A DNA stretch of 64,000 nt from contig DASSKE010000001.1 in assembly GCA_035690865.1 (NCBI GenBank), forward strand, positions 94,616 through 158,615, in the 5' to 3' direction. Numbering within the stretch: position 1 is the first letter of the stretch; every line of letters starts with the position of its first letter. The stretch is from CAMLQK01 sp035690865 (GTDB taxonomy: Bacteria > Patescibacteriota > Saccharimonadia > Saccharimonadales > UBA4665). Below the pieces are notes generated by a model, which made no database searches, was not told the origin of the DNA, and saw only the letters and a list, made by a program, of their open reading frames with translations. A program made the translations under genes and the position numbers. Of this stretch, positions 32,155 through 41,378 are shown in pieces.

Positions 32155-32865
32155 ATGCAGGACAATTCATTACAGCCGTCTGGGCCAACGCCTATGCCAT
32201 CATCTTCTGTGCAAATGCCCGTTCCCCCTACGCCGTCTGGCCAGCAGCTTCCGCCACCAGAAACGAGCCAGCCCCCACGGGGCGGCGGATGGCGCTCCGC
32301 TCTTTCTACTATCGCTATTTTGCTTATTGCGCCCCTTTGTGCGATATTGCTTACCGCTTTTGTATTTCAATCGTATCAAGTCGATGGACCGAGCATGGAA
32401 AGCACACTGCAAAATAACGATCGTTTGCTGGTTTGGAAGCTTCCACGAACATGGTCGCGTATCACCCGACACGCCTACGTACCTCATCGCGGCGATATTA
32501 TTATCTTTAACGAATCGCAGCTTGGTAGTTTTGGATCAAGCCAGACAAAGCAGCTCATTAAGCGGGTTATTGCTCTCCCAGGAGAAAAGGTTAGCATAGT
32601 TGACGGTACATATGTGGTCTACAATAAGGAACACCCCGAAGGCTTTAAGCCCGACGATCAATACGCGCATGGTAAGCCAATGGGCACTACCGAGCCTGAG
32701 AGCGGCCAAACTACCTGGACGTTAGGTGATGGCGAAATCTTTGTGTCGGGCGATAACCGACAGGACTCCCTTGACTCACGTGCCTTTGGACCAGTGGGTT
32801 TGAACGACGTTATCGGTAAATTATCTTGGCGGATTCTACCGCTTAACACGGCAACAAAGTTCTAG
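32155..32865 (+). CDS. lepB: Signal peptidase I
   Basis: Cuts signal peptides of secreted proteins. 236 residues: a Pro/Gln/Ser-rich cytoplasmic N-terminus (1-45), one membrane helix (STIAILLIAPLCAILLTAFV), then the catalytic Ser in VDGPSMESTL, the catalytic Lys in IKRVIALPGEKV, and GEIFVSGDNRQDSLDSRAFG. I chose the ATG at 32155 because TATAGT (32139-32144) ends ten bases before it; the in-frame upstream ATG codons at 32110 and 32113 lie before this promoter. It could process the LPSTG and giant repeat proteins of this window. Confidence 0.9.
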   Translation: MQDNSLQPSGPTPMPSSSVQMPVPPTPSGQQLPPPETSQPPRGGGWRSALSTIAILLIAPLCAILLTAFVFQSYQVDGPSMESTLQNNDRLLVWKLPRTWSRITRHAYVPHRGDIIIFNESQLGSFGSSQTKQLIKRVIALPGEKVSIVDGTYVVYNKEHPEGFKPDDQYAHGKPMGTTEPESGQTTWTLGDGEIFVSGDNRQDSLDSRAFGPVGLNDVIGKLSWRILPLNTATKF

Positions 32866-32880
32866 TTCTTTCTTAATTCA

Positions 32881-32909
32881 AAAGCAGGCCGTTAAGGACC
32901 TGCTTTTTT
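32881..32909. terminator. Intrinsic terminator between lepB and parB
   Basis: AAAGCAGG (32881-32888) and CCTGCTTT (32899-32906) form an eight-base stem, followed by T residues on the plus strand; A residues precede it, so it may also serve the convergent parAB operon. Confidence 0.8.
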
Positions 32910-32926
32910 GCTCGTTCGGTAAAAGT

Positions 32927-33781
32927 TTATTGAGATATTTGTGACAGAATAGTATTCAACTCATCGTCAGACGTAAAAGTTATCTCCAGCCTGCCACCTT
33001 TTGCAGTACGACGAATGTGCACGGGAGCACCCACTTGTTTGCTCAATCGTTTTGTTGCAGGCGTTTCAGTACGCATTCTTTCCTGCGTAGCCTTAGCATC
33101 TTTAAATCCCTCTTTTACAGAGGAGACGAACCGCTCCGCCTGACGGACAGACCAATCGTGCTTAATAATAGACTCAAGTAAGATCACCTGTTTTTCTGGG
33201 AAGTCTTTAAGTGCCAATATAGAACGCGCGTGCCCTTCACTAATCTTATGCTCGTGCAATGCTTTGCGCGCGGCATCGGGCAATTGCAGAAGTCGCACAA
33301 TGTTGTTGACTGTTGATTTAGCCTTACCTAAACGTTCGGCAATAGCGTCGTATGTCATATTGAACTGTTGCCGCAAACGCTCAATAGAAACTGCCTGCTC
33401 TAAAGGTGACAAATCAACACGCTGAACATTCTCGACAATAGCAATCTCCAGGCGCTCTAGCTCCTGACTCGTACGCACTACAGCTGGGACCTTGGTGAGG
33501 CCTGCTTTCTGCGAAGCCCGCCATCGTCTCTCACCTGCAACAATAAAGTAACGCCCCTTAACGCTGCCTGGCATAACCACCAAGGGTTGAATGATCCCAT
33601 GCTTTTTAATAGACGAGGCCAGCTGGTCCAGGGCGGCTTCGTCAAAATGCTGTCGTGGCTGGTCGGGGTTAGGATCTAGGTCGCCCACTACAATCTGCTG
33701 GATACGGGCCTGATCTTCGAAGACTAATGTTTTATCAAAGTCTTGAGGCAATAAAGCGTCAAATCCTTTACCCAAACCCAT
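32927..33781 (-). CDS. parB: Chromosome partitioning protein ParB
   Basis: Binds parS sites near the origin and acts as a CTP-dependent clamp. 284 residues: GLGKGFDALLPQDF opening, NPDQPRQHFDEAAL, the CTP-binding region with GERRWRASQKAGL and ENVQRVDLSPLEQA, and the HTH (MTYDAIAERLGKAKSTVNNI). I start it at the ATG at 33781, five bases after the parA stop; the open frame up to 33946 only overlaps parA. No good parS (TGTTTCACGTGAAACA type) was found in this window. Confidence 0.93.
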   Translation of the reverse strand: MGLGKGFDALLPQDFDKTLVFEDQARIQQIVVGDLDPNPDQPRQHFDEAALDQLASSIKKHGIIQPLVVMPGSVKGRYFIVAGERRWRASQKAGLTKVPAVVRTSQELERLEIAIVENVQRVDLSPLEQAVSIERLRQQFNMTYDAIAERLGKAKSTVNNIVRLLQLPDAARKALHEHKISEGHARSILALKDFPEKQVILLESIIKHDWSVRQAERFVSSVKEGFKDAKATQERMRTETPATKRLSKQVGAPVHIRRTAKGGRLEITFTSDDELNTILSQISQ

Positions 33782-33788
33782 TTTCTTT

Positions 33789-34556
33789 TTAGTCGTTGAC
33801 ACGCTTCTCAACCTCCTTAGCCAGCTGTTTGTATGCCCTAGCACCCTTAGACCAACGGTCGTGCTCGTATATAGTTTTACCAAAACTGGGCGCTTCGGCA
33901 AGACGAACATTGCGTGGCACGATTGTCTTGAAAAGACGTTCACCAAAGTAACCCTTGAGCTCTGCCATCACGTTGTCCGATAAAGCCAAGCGCTTGTCAT
34001 ACATCGTAAGCGCAACACCAATAAGCTCAAGCTGGGGATTCATACCTTGCTTAACTCGCTGGAATGTTGCCATGAGCTGGCTCAAACCTTCCATGGCATA
34101 GTACTCTGCTTGCACGGGAATGATTATCCCATGGGCAGCGCTCAGTGCATTAATAGTTAAGAGGCCCAATGCTGGCGGACAATCAATAATAATGTACGCG
34201 AACGACGAGGCCTTTTCGCTGAGCGCTTCACGAAGTTTAAACTCGCGATGTTCGGCGTCTACCAATTCTATTTCGGCGGCGGCTAAGTTACCGTTTGCCG
34301 GCAATACGTACAAGCCCTCCCTAGAAGTTGCAAGAATTACCTGCTCCAGCGGCGCAGTACCCGTCAAGAGTTCGTATGACGTAGGTCGCACATTCTTGTC
34401 TAGCCCCAGGCCGCTTGTTGCATTACCCTGAGGATCAAGGTCTATCAAAAGTACCGGCTTGCTCTTTGAGGCAAGCTGGGCCGCAACATTGATAGCCGTG
34501 GTTGTTTTGCCCACTCCGCCTTTCTGATTCGTGACAGCAATTATTGTTTGTTTCAT
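33789..34556 (-). CDS. parA: Chromosome partitioning ATPase ParA (Soj)
   Basis: Walker-type ATPase that moves ParB-bound origins. 255 residues, normal length: deviant Walker A NQKGGVGKTTTAINVA (residues 10-25), VLLIDLDPQGNATSGLG and YIIIDCPPALGLLTINAL. The ATG at 34556 is preceded by GAGGGA; an in-frame ATG at 34574 is less suitable. TATACT at 34576-34581 (minus strand) is the likely -10. Transcribed with parB. Confidence 0.95.
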   Translation of the reverse strand: MKQTIIAVTNQKGGVGKTTTAINVAAQLASKSKPVLLIDLDPQGNATSGLGLDKNVRPTSYELLTGTAPLEQVILATSREGLYVLPANGNLAAAEIELVDAEHREFKLREALSEKASSFAYIIIDCPPALGLLTINALSAAHGIIIPVQAEYYAMEGLSQLMATFQRVKQGMNPQLELIGVALTMYDKRLALSDNVMAELKGYFGERLFKTIVPRNVRLAEAPSFGKTIYEHDRWSKGARAYKQLAKEVEKRVND

Positions 34557-34686
34557 GTATCCCTCTTTGACCAAAGTATAGCACTAACTCCCAAATTTCG
34601 CACTACTAAACTAGGCGCCCTTAAAGCGCTAGCATTATAATACTAGCGCTTATGCTTACTCTATTTTTGTGCTATACTTTCAAGCA

Positions 34687-35208
34687 ATGAAGACTCGTAC
34701 ATCAACTACACCGCGACAACTAGTGATTATTGTTAGCTCGTTGTGTGTACTTTTTTTGTTCAGCTGGTTTGTGTGGCAGCGTTTGCAGCCCAAACCACTC
34801 GCCGCCTTGCCAAATGACGTCAGTCAAAAGCTCCTTTTTACGCCATACATTCCTTCGGAGTTGCCTGATGGATATGTACTTCAAAGCCCCTCACCCTACA
34901 GCTATAAAGATGGTGCTCTTTTTATAACTGCCCGCAATAGCAAGAAGACAGCATCAGACCCAATCCTTATCTCTGAACAATCGACCCCTAAGTCTTTTGA
35001 CGTCGATGGTTTTTACCAAAATATTATCGCCAGCCCTGTACGACTTGAGGGAACACCTAGTACTACCGTTTATGGCACTCGTAAAGGCAGTACTGGAACA
35101 GTAGTGGGCGTTACAACAAAGGATAACACTTGGATCCTCGTTACCTCCCCTTCCACTCTCAAGAAGGATGAGATAAAGCGTTTCGTAACTGGCCTCATTC
35201 CCCAATAG
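34687..35208 (+). CDS. Membrane-anchored hypothetical protein
   Basis: 173 residues: short basic N-terminus, one hydrophobic helix (QLVIIVSSLCVLFLFSWFVW) and an extracytoplasmic domain with ELPDGYVLQSPSPYSYKDG, which has the LPxGY-type opening seen in DUF4367-like domains; that likeness is weak. TATACT (34673-34678) lies eight bases before the ATG, no Shine-Dalgarno site, so a leaderless mRNA is expected. It ends nine bases from the stop of the giant secreted protein, convergent with it. Confidence 0.65.
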   Translation: MKTRTSTTPRQLVIIVSSLCVLFLFSWFVWQRLQPKPLAALPNDVSQKLLFTPYIPSELPDGYVLQSPSPYSYKDGALFITARNSKKTASDPILISEQSTPKSFDVDGFYQNIIASPVRLEGTPSTTVYGTRKGSTGTVVGVTTKDNTWILVTSPSTLKKDEIKRFVTGLIPQ

Positions 35209-35217
35209 CTCAAAGGG

Positions 35218-38200
35218 CTAGCGGACTGAAGTAAAGTCGTTCCAGTAGTCAATATAGTCGACGGTAAATGAGCGCTCGGTTGTGCCTGCAGTTTTGTCAA
35301 TTACAAACATTATGCCCGTCTCGTTACTCGTAGAGGATGGGATGTTGGTCGTAATAGTACCGAGTGATGTGTAACTAGTATCACCGGAGCTCTTGGCATA
35401 AAAGGTGATGCTTGTTGAGCTGGTGGCTACAAACTTCAAGTTTGTCCAGCCAGTAGCAACAGCCTTGCTGGAAGAGTTCTTGGTACGGGTGCTGCCGTTG
35501 GCGGTGGCATATCGCCAGTTAGCGCTCGTGCCACTCGCGTACTCAAAATATACTCCGTCGGTACAGTCGCCGCTATGGTTGTTATTGTCGCAGAGGCCAA
35601 TATGAAGCGTGTAGGTCTGCGTACCATTGCTGAGCGTTGGGATATTAATGGCTGTCTCGAATGTTTCGCCGCCGCCAATGAAGAGCTTGTCGAATGAGCC
35701 GCCTCCTAAATATAGAGACTCGTTGCCTGCTGCGTTAGCACCCGTCGCCAATTGGACCTGACCTGGGCGCTTTGCGGCGTCAGAAGAGACTGCATCGGCA
35801 TGGCCGGTTGTAGCCGTGCCGCCAGTCCAACATGACCAACTATAGTTAATAGAAATGGACGTGGTGCCATTACAGTACGTAGCCTGGTTAGAATCATCTG
35901 AACCAAAGAAATCTTCCTGGATATTAAAACCGTGAGTTAAGCGCGTTGGGTCGCTACAGTTGCTCCAGGCCCCATCTTGATAACAACGCATAGCGTTGTA
36001 AGCAGTACTGTAGTACATAGCCCCTGCGGTACCGGTTGGATCAGAGCTCGTACTGTAACTATCGAGAATGAGCAATATTGCTGTAGTATCCGTGGTTGAA
36101 GATCCGATCTGCACTTTATTGCCTGATGTATCAACCGTAAAGAGTGTGGCAGCTCCACCCGCGTTCTGAATCCTAAAGGCTGTTGTAGAGTTAGTGGTTG
36201 GTTTCAATAAGAAGTTACCTGTACTGCTAATGTTCAGGAAGTCGTCCGTAGCGTTACCTAGCTGGAATGCATCGTCTGACCCGCCCTGATAAGCCCGCAG
36301 TGCGACTGTACTTGCCGTGGCCACACTCAGCTTAGCACCGATAGGGTCAGAAATGACACCAACGGCAACGCGTTCGTTAGTAGTATCTACGCGCAAGACC
36401 GAGTTGTTACTACTAAAGGCACTTACCTGGAATGCGGCAGTACTGTTGGCGGCCGGCTTAATAAATACGCCTGAAGCACCTGGTGTAATTGTTACATTTC
36501 CGGTGCTTGCTGTTGTAAGATTAATGTTTCCGCCGCTTCCTGGTGTAAGATTTATAGCAGTTGAACCGGTGCCACCTTGAATGGTTGTTGTAGAACCTGA
36601 GAAGGTCGAGCCTATCGTGACTGTTTGGTTGGTACTCGTTCCACCATCGGCGATATGGAGCGTGTGAGCAACGTTGTTGGATGCAACGTTGATTGTTGTA
36701 GCATTTGCTGTGGCAAAGTTTAGCGTACCTGCCGCGATCGCGTCGAATGATGGAGCCTGCAAAGCAGTTGCGGCCTTACCCGTTCCGGATATATAGAAGT
36801 TTGAGGTGGCTTGCTGTGTTGTTGTATTTTGTACGTAGTTGCCAGAACCAGCGGCTGGAGTACAGCCAGTACTCGTACAAATAACCGTACCGGCAATGCG
36901 ATACTGTGTAGAGGTGTTAATATCGCCCGTTACATCAAGGGGATAACCTGGACTTAGGTTGCCACCCAAACCCACACTACCAGTGGCAACATTGAATCCA
37001 CGCTGGAACGCCATACTACTTCCATCAGATTTGAATATTATCTGGTTATACTGGGTACCCGTGTACCCTGCACCGCTCCAAGTTGACAAATATAGGTCGG
37101 CGCCAGAAGCTTCAAAGTCCAAACTTCCACCAGAGGTACGCAAACGGTAGCTCTTAGTAGCAGTTGTGGCATCACGTACCTGCAGGTTGCCCACAACGTC
37201 CACCGTTTCTTGCGGATTGAATGTACCGCCTACCGCAACCCGCAAGTTGGTAGTATCTACCGAGAATGCGTTTGTTCCAGCGTTGTTCTGGATTTGTAGC
37301 GCCGTGGTAGAGTTTGTTCGGTTCAGCAACGTAAAGCTATCGACGTAGCCGTCGGCATATTGCGCCTGCGTAACGGTGCCCCCTGGTAGTGCAGCCGAGA
37401 ATCCGGCTTGCTCCAGCCATGTCCATGTAGCTGAGCCGCCATTACCAGTATTCATTATAGGAGTAAAGAACCAGTGTTCATAGCTGTTGGTAATCTTGCC
37501 CCACAGCTGCACGACAGTGGTAGTACCGTTGTTAGTAGTCGTAACTGTTGAGATATCATCACGGGTAAGTATAGACAAACCTGGGTCCATCTCAATATTA
37601 ATATATGGCACACCGCCTAGGGCATTTTGCTGTTTGACACGAACTTTTACGCCACCATACGTGTTATCCCCGCCATTCCCATCATGCCCACCGATAATTG
37701 ATATATTTGCCAAGCATTGTTGATACTGAGCTGTAATCGTACAGGTACCTAACTGCGTCCACTTGCCAGCATCAGTGCCATCAGTATCACTCGTCTGCAA
37801 ACCAGTTTGCTGGATTGCACCTGATACGTCCAAAGATACCGCCGGCGCCGTAACGCCACCAATGCCGACTCGTTTATTTGTGGTGTCAACATTAAATGCT
37901 ACGCCGGCAGCGGCATTCTGTACCTGGAAGGCAGTCGTAGAGTTTGTGGACGTTTTAAGCGTAGCTGTACCAGTAGTGGTAACCTGGAAAAGCTGTGTCG
38001 TGCCATTAGCAACCGTTAGCGGCTGGTTGGGGAAGATATTACCAATTGTGACAAAGTTGTCATTTATCTTTAGTCCGTTGGTACCAGCAGTTTCTATGCG
38101 GAAGTAATCATTTGTACTATCCCACTGCAAGTAACCGTACTGCCCCGACGTGCTGGAGTCTCCTATTATAAGACGCGTGTTGTTGCCACTATTATATATA

Positions 38201-40644
38201 GCCGCATCGCCGCCCTGCACTTCGAACTTCTGTGTTGGCGCGGTTGAACCAACTGCCACCTTACCGCCTCCATAGGCTAAATAGGTATTATTAGTGGTAA
38301 AGGCGTTAAGGTACACTGCGCCACCGCTCGCGCCATCAATGGTAAGATTACCGTTAGAACCGCGGCTCGTGAGTGCAGCTAAACCGTTAGCGCCACCCTG
38401 CTGACTTTGTAGTAAGAAGTCACCAATACGAATTTGTACAACCTGGCTTGCGCCAAGCGTACCAGGGCCTACATCCAGGTCAACTGTTGGCGTATTATTG
38501 CCAATGCCAACTCGTTTATTTGTAGTATCAACGGTGAGCACACTGGCGCCAGCCGCGTTTTGAACGTCAAAGGCTGTGGTTGAGTTGGTTGAATTCTTAA
38601 ATAAGATTGCCCCGGTGCTCCCAAAGGTAGCGATATTAGTGCCCGCGCCATTACGCAGATCAAGGATGTCGCCAGCTCCCGCGGCATTAGCCTGCAGAAC
38701 CGCCGCCACCGATCCGCTACTTGCTGCCTGGACGGCAATATTTGCACTCTGCAAGGTGGTAGTATTTTGGATGTAGTTGCCAGAACCGGCGGCTGGAGTA
38801 CAGCCAGTACTCGTACAAATAACCGTACCGGCAATGCGATACTGTGTAGAGGTGTTTACGTCGCCAGTCACGTCAAGTGGGTAACTAGCGGAGGACACAT
38901 TGCTACCAATGGCGACTCCTGTTGAGCCTGCCCACAGCTTAACATTAGTTCCACCTGGGCGCAGAGCAATGGCTGCGCTTGAAGTTTCTAATGACGCCGT
39001 TGTATTAAGGCCATTCCACGAAAGACCAAATACATCATTCTCGTTAGGGCTAAAGAGCGCGATAGCTGGCTGAATAACACCTGAGCTTCTGGCGTCAAAT
39101 ACTGAAATAGCCCGCGCTGTGGTATCCGCAGTGCTTGGCAAGCCAAAGGCCAGTAACTGGCCATACGCACCCGGGTTATACAGCGGAATGTTAATAGCGG
39201 TGCCCACCGAACTGCCTGCAGGCGTGGTAAAGGTGTCTACCGTTGATGTGCCCACACTAAGCCGCAAACCCACTGTCTGCGTTATGCGTCCAGCGGAAGT
39301 GTCAACGTTAAATATCGACGAGCCGGCAGCATTCTGTATTTGGAATGCGGCTGTGTTGTCTGTTCCTGGCTTGACGACTACGCCAGCCGTACCGGTGTTA
39401 AGTTTAATCTTTCCGGTACCGCTCGATGTAATGTTAATGTCGCTGTTGCTGGCAGCACTTAACGTGAGTCCTCCGAACGGAGTATTAAGTGTTTCGTCAA
39501 ACCCGCTGTAGGTTGCCTGCAACGCACCGATCGTAACCATACCCGAGTTGGTACTCACGCTAAACGCGTAAAGACTTGCTGAGTCTTGTACAGATAGGGC
39601 GTAGTCGCTGTTGGTCGTGGTGTTAATGTTGAATCCTGTACTACCCGTAGTAGCTACTACGCCGCCTGTCCCTTGTGCGCTAAGGCTTACCTTGCCGTTA
39701 GTGCCTGTCGTCAGCGAAATTGCCGAAGCGCCAGTGCCACCCCTAATAGCTGTAGTGGAGCCCGAGAAGGTTGAGCCAATGGTAACTGTTTGATTGGTAC
39801 TTGTACCACCGTCGGCAATGTGGATGGTGTGCGCAACATTGTTGGAGGCTATACTCACACCTGTAGCCGTAGAGGTACCAATGCTTAGCGTCGTTGCGGT
39901 TGCCGTATCAAGCAGCGGCGTAAGCAAAGAAGTGTTAGCCTGCCCAGTACCGCTTATGCGGAAGTTTGCTGTTTGGTCACTCGAGTTTTGATTTTGGATG
40001 TAGCTGGTACTGCCGCTGCTCAAAGCAAAGCCACAGTTTGTGGAGCTTTGTAGACAGACCGTCCCTGATTCGTCGGGCAGAAGGATAGTTCGGTTTGCTG
40101 TAGGCTGCACAAAGCTGAGGGTGCTCGTGTTTGCACCGTTAAGCGTCGCCAGTTGCCCAGCGCGGAAGGCGTATGGTACAGCTGTGAGCTGTAGTCGAGG
40201 AGACATTTCGCCGTCCCATGAGACCGTGCCAGTGCCACCGATGTTCATTGTGAGCCATAATTGCTGGTCCCAGTTTATAGTACTTGGGAAGGCAGTTACG
40301 CTGCCTAGATTTACCGTAAGATAGCCATTGGAGACATGCACTTTGTCAGTGGTAGTCCGTGTTTCAGTCCACAAACAGTTGGCATCGCCGGTACATGATC
40401 CCTGTGAGGAGCCGGTTGATGTTGAAGCATTGTAAAGCTTGAATTCAACGTTGTAGTTGCCATCTGGCGCAATTGCACCTGCTGAAGTCATCAGTCGGGC
40501 TTGGAAGTTGATTGTCGAGGAGGTTGCAGCGTTCACGGTCGCAGGATGGCTGGAGAAGCAGGCAAAAAGCACATACAAACCGAGCCCAATAAGTTTGGAT
40601 ACACGGGTGAACAGTACTCGTTTTGCAGGTGTTAGTTGCACCAT
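35218..40644 (-). CDS. Giant secreted repeat protein (1808 aa)
   Basis: A signal peptide (residues 1-39, cleavage near VNA-AT) leads to a long Ser/Thr/Gly/Asn-rich chain. The N-terminal region (45-175) has INFQARLMTSAGAIAPDGNY and LQLTAVPYAFRAG, as in proteins that precede phage-tail-fibre-like repeats. The body repeats the units TTNKRVGIG, STTAFQVQNAAG, GDINTSTQYRIAGTVIC and TIHIADGGTSTNQTVTIGST many times, likely a beta-helix or beta-solenoid shaft. A C-terminal domain (about 1560-1808) looks like a jelly-roll lectin-type domain (YWNDF end; SGDCTDGVYFEYASG). No LPXTG or membrane anchor at the C-terminus. Probably an adhesin or surface fibre, perhaps for attachment to the host cell; this is inference. 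Confidence 0.82.
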   Translation of the reverse strand: MVQLTPAKRVLFTRVSKLIGLGLYVLFACFSSHPATVNAATSSTINFQARLMTSAGAIAPDGNYNVEFKLYNASTSTGSSQGSCTGDANCLWTETRTTTDKVHVSNGYLTVNLGSVTAFPSTINWDQQLWLTMNIGGTGTVSWDGEMSPRLQLTAVPYAFRAGQLATLNGANTSTLSFVQPTANRTILLPDESGTVCLQSSTNCGFALSSGSTSYIQNQNSSDQTANFRISGTGQANTSLLTPLLDTATATTLSIGTSTATGVSIASNNVAHTIHIADGGTSTNQTVTIGSTFSGSTTAIRGGTGASAISLTTGTNGKVSLSAQGTGGVVATTGSTGFNINTTTNSDYALSVQDSASLYAFSVSTNSGMVTIGALQATYSGFDETLNTPFGGLTLSAASNSDINITSSGTGKIKLNTGTAGVVVKPGTDNTAAFQIQNAAGSSIFNVDTSAGRITQTVGLRLSVGTSTVDTFTTPAGSSVGTAINIPLYNPGAYGQLLAFGLPSTADTTARAISVFDARSSGVIQPAIALFSPNENDVFGLSWNGLNTTASLETSSAAIALRPGGTNVKLWAGSTGVAIGSNVSSASYPLDVTGDVNTSTQYRIAGTVICTSTGCTPAAGSGNYIQNTTTLQSANIAVQAASSGSVAAVLQANAAGAGDILDLRNGAGTNIATFGSTGAILFKNSTNSTTAFDVQNAAGASVLTVDTTNKRVGIGNNTPTVDLDVGPGTLGASQVVQIRIGDFLLQSQQGGANGLAALTSRGSNGNLTIDGASGGAVYLNAFTTNNTYLAYGGGKVAVGSTAPTQKFEVQGGDAAIYNSGNNTRLIIGDSSTSGQYGYLQWDSTNDYFRIETAGTNGLKINDNFVTIGNIFPNQPLTVANGTTQLFQVTTTGTATLKTSTNSTTAFQVQNAAAGVAFNVDTTNKRVGIGGVTAPAVSLDVSGAIQQTGLQTSDTDGTDAGKWTQLGTCTITAQYQQCLANISIIGGHDGNGGDNTYGGVKVRVKQQNALGGVPYINIEMDPGLSILTRDDISTVTTTNNGTTTVVQLWGKITNSYEHWFFTPIMNTGNGGSATWTWLEQAGFSAALPGGTVTQAQYADGYVDSFTLLNRTNSTTALQIQNNAGTNAFSVDTTNLRVAVGGTFNPQETVDVVGNLQVRDATTATKSYRLRTSGGSLDFEASGADLYLSTWSGAGYTGTQYNQIIFKSDGSSMAFQRGFNVATGSVGLGGNLSPGYPLDVTGDINTSTQYRIAGTVICTSTGCTPAAGSGNYVQNTTTQQATSNFYISGTGKAATALQAPSFDAIAAGTLNFATANATTINVASNNVAHTLHIADGGTSTNQTVTIGSTFSGSTTTIQGGTGSTAINLTPGSGGNINLTTASTGNVTITPGASGVFIKPAANSTAAFQVSAFSSNNSVLRVDTTNERVAVGVISDPIGAKLSVATASTVALRAYQGGSDDAFQLGNATDDFLNISSTGNFLLKPTTNSTTAFRIQNAGGAATLFTVDTSGNKVQIGSSTTDTTAILLILDSYSTSSDPTGTAGAMYYSTAYNAMRCYQDGAWSNCSDPTRLTHGFNIQEDFFGSDDSNQATYCNGTTSISINYSWSCWTGGTATTGHADAVSSDAAKRPGQVQLATGANAAGNESLYLGGGSFDKLFIGGGETFETAINIPTLSNGTQTYTLHIGLCDNNNHSGDCTDGVYFEYASGTSANWRYATANGSTRTKNSSSKAVATGWTNLKFVATSSTSITFYAKSSGDTSYTSLGTITTNIPSSTSNETGIMFVIDKTAGTTERSFTVDYIDYWNDFTSVR
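36841..36918. repeat. 78-base repeat inside the giant gene, copy 1
   Basis: This stretch matches 38779-38856 with a single difference (A or G at the tenth base). It encodes the TQYRIAGTVICTSTGCTPAA unit. Such near-identity at DNA level between distant units points to recent duplication or gene conversion. Confidence 0.85.
38779..38856. repeat. 78-base repeat inside the giant gene, copy 2
   Basis: Second copy of the unit at 36841-36918, same orientation, one base different, about 1.9 kb apart. A more diverged pair encoding the IADGGTSTNQTVTIGSTFSGS unit lies at about 36597-36690 and 39766-39853. Confidence 0.85.
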
Positions 40645-40718
40645 TTTTTGCTCTTGGTTTGTCCTGGGTCGCCCTTGTAGTGCAACCGTTTTTATTTTGC
40701 TTTAGCTTACAGGTACTA

Positions 40719-40746
40719 TTATTAATGCACTACTCCTTTGGCACAA
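40719..40746 (-). promoter_or_regulatory. Promoter of the giant secreted protein gene
   Basis: On the minus strand TTGTGC (40741-40746) and TAATAA (40719-40724) are 16 bases apart, giving a leader of about 65 bases. No clear Shine-Dalgarno site is seen before the ATG at 40644. The 349-base gap 40645-40993 otherwise holds the palindrome at 40752, A/T-rich sequence and the rplU terminator. Confidence 0.5.
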
Positions 40747-40751
40747 GGGTA

Positions 40752-40770
40752 GAATACAAATTTTGTATTC
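40752..40770. promoter_or_regulatory. Perfect 19-base palindrome upstream of the giant gene
   Basis: GAATACAAATTTTGTATTC has nine-base arms around one central base. It lies just upstream of the -35 hexamer, a usual place for an activator or repressor of the giant secreted protein. The binding protein is unknown. Confidence 0.5.
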
Positions 40771-40943
40771 AATCGCTTTTTGTGGAAAAACTGCTTTCGT
40801 TCGTAGTAAAAAATACTCTAAAGTCATGTTTTGAGGCGTTGTGTGAGTGTACCTACTTTTGTGTGCAGTTTTTGATCTGTTTTAGTTCATTGTTATAAAG
40901 TCTACAAATAGCAAAAGCTTATCTACTTTTCCACAGCTTACAT

Positions 40944-40975
40944 AAAAAATAGCACCTCGTTGGGCGCTATTTTTT
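40944..40975 (-). terminator. Intrinsic terminator after rplU
   Basis: AAAAAATAGC (40944-40953) pairs with GCTATTTTTT (40966-40975), with further pairing in the 12-base loop. It follows the rplU stop by about 20 bases on the minus strand. Confidence 0.88.
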
Positions 40976-40993
40976 AAGCTTTATGCCTGCTAT

Positions 40994-41302
40994 TTAGGCG
41001 ATCTTGCTGATCTTCACAATTGTGTGACGTTGGCGATGACCATGCACTTTGTGGACGCGCTTTTTAGCTTTGTAGCGAATAGCAGTAACCTTGTCGGCTT
41101 TAACTTCTTCTTCGACTACTTCGGCAGTAACCTTAACCTTAGCTACGGTTGGCGTACCAACAGATACCGCATCACCGTCAATAACCATAAGTGGCTCAAA
41201 GGTAACAGTTTTACCGTCAGCGTGGAGAAGTTCAACTTCTACAGAGTCGCCTTCCGAGACGATGTACTGCTTACCACCGGTTGCAATAACAGCTTTCTTC
41301 AT
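40994..41302 (-). CDS. rplU: 50S ribosomal protein L21
   Basis: 102 residues, normal length: MKKAVIATGGKQYIVSEGDS opening, VKVTAEVVEEEVKADKV and the basic end KKRVHKVHGHRQRHTIVKI that binds 23S rRNA. L27 (rpmA), the usual neighbour, is not next to it; the terminator ends the unit after rplU alone. Its own promoter lies in the gap before ileS's stop. Confidence 0.96.
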   Translation of the reverse strand: MKKAVIATGGKQYIVSEGDSVEVELLHADGKTVTFEPLMVIDGDAVSVGTPTVAKVKVTAEVVEEEVKADKVTAIRYKAKKRVHKVHGHRQRHTIVKISKIA

Positions 41303-41340
41303 GTTTGTAACTCTCTTTTCAAGAAATTATATACCAATTA

Positions 41341-41369
41341 ATAGTAACAGATACGGCGCCCTATGTAAA
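41341..41369 (-). promoter_or_regulatory. Promoter of rplU
   Basis: On the minus strand TTTACA (41364-41369) and TACTAT (41341-41346) are 17 bases apart, followed by about 30 bases of leader with AAGAGAG before the ATG. Confidence 0.65.
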
Positions 41370-41378
41370 GAGCTGCTG

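Noticed and set aside
34540..34575. Possible parS near parA (GTTTGTTTCATG)
   Set aside because: Only half of the TGTTTCACGTGAAACA palindrome is matched and there is no second arm.
35218..40644. Prophage tail-fibre island
   Set aside because: No other phage genes, integrase or attachment repeats flank it, and the protein has a signal peptide.
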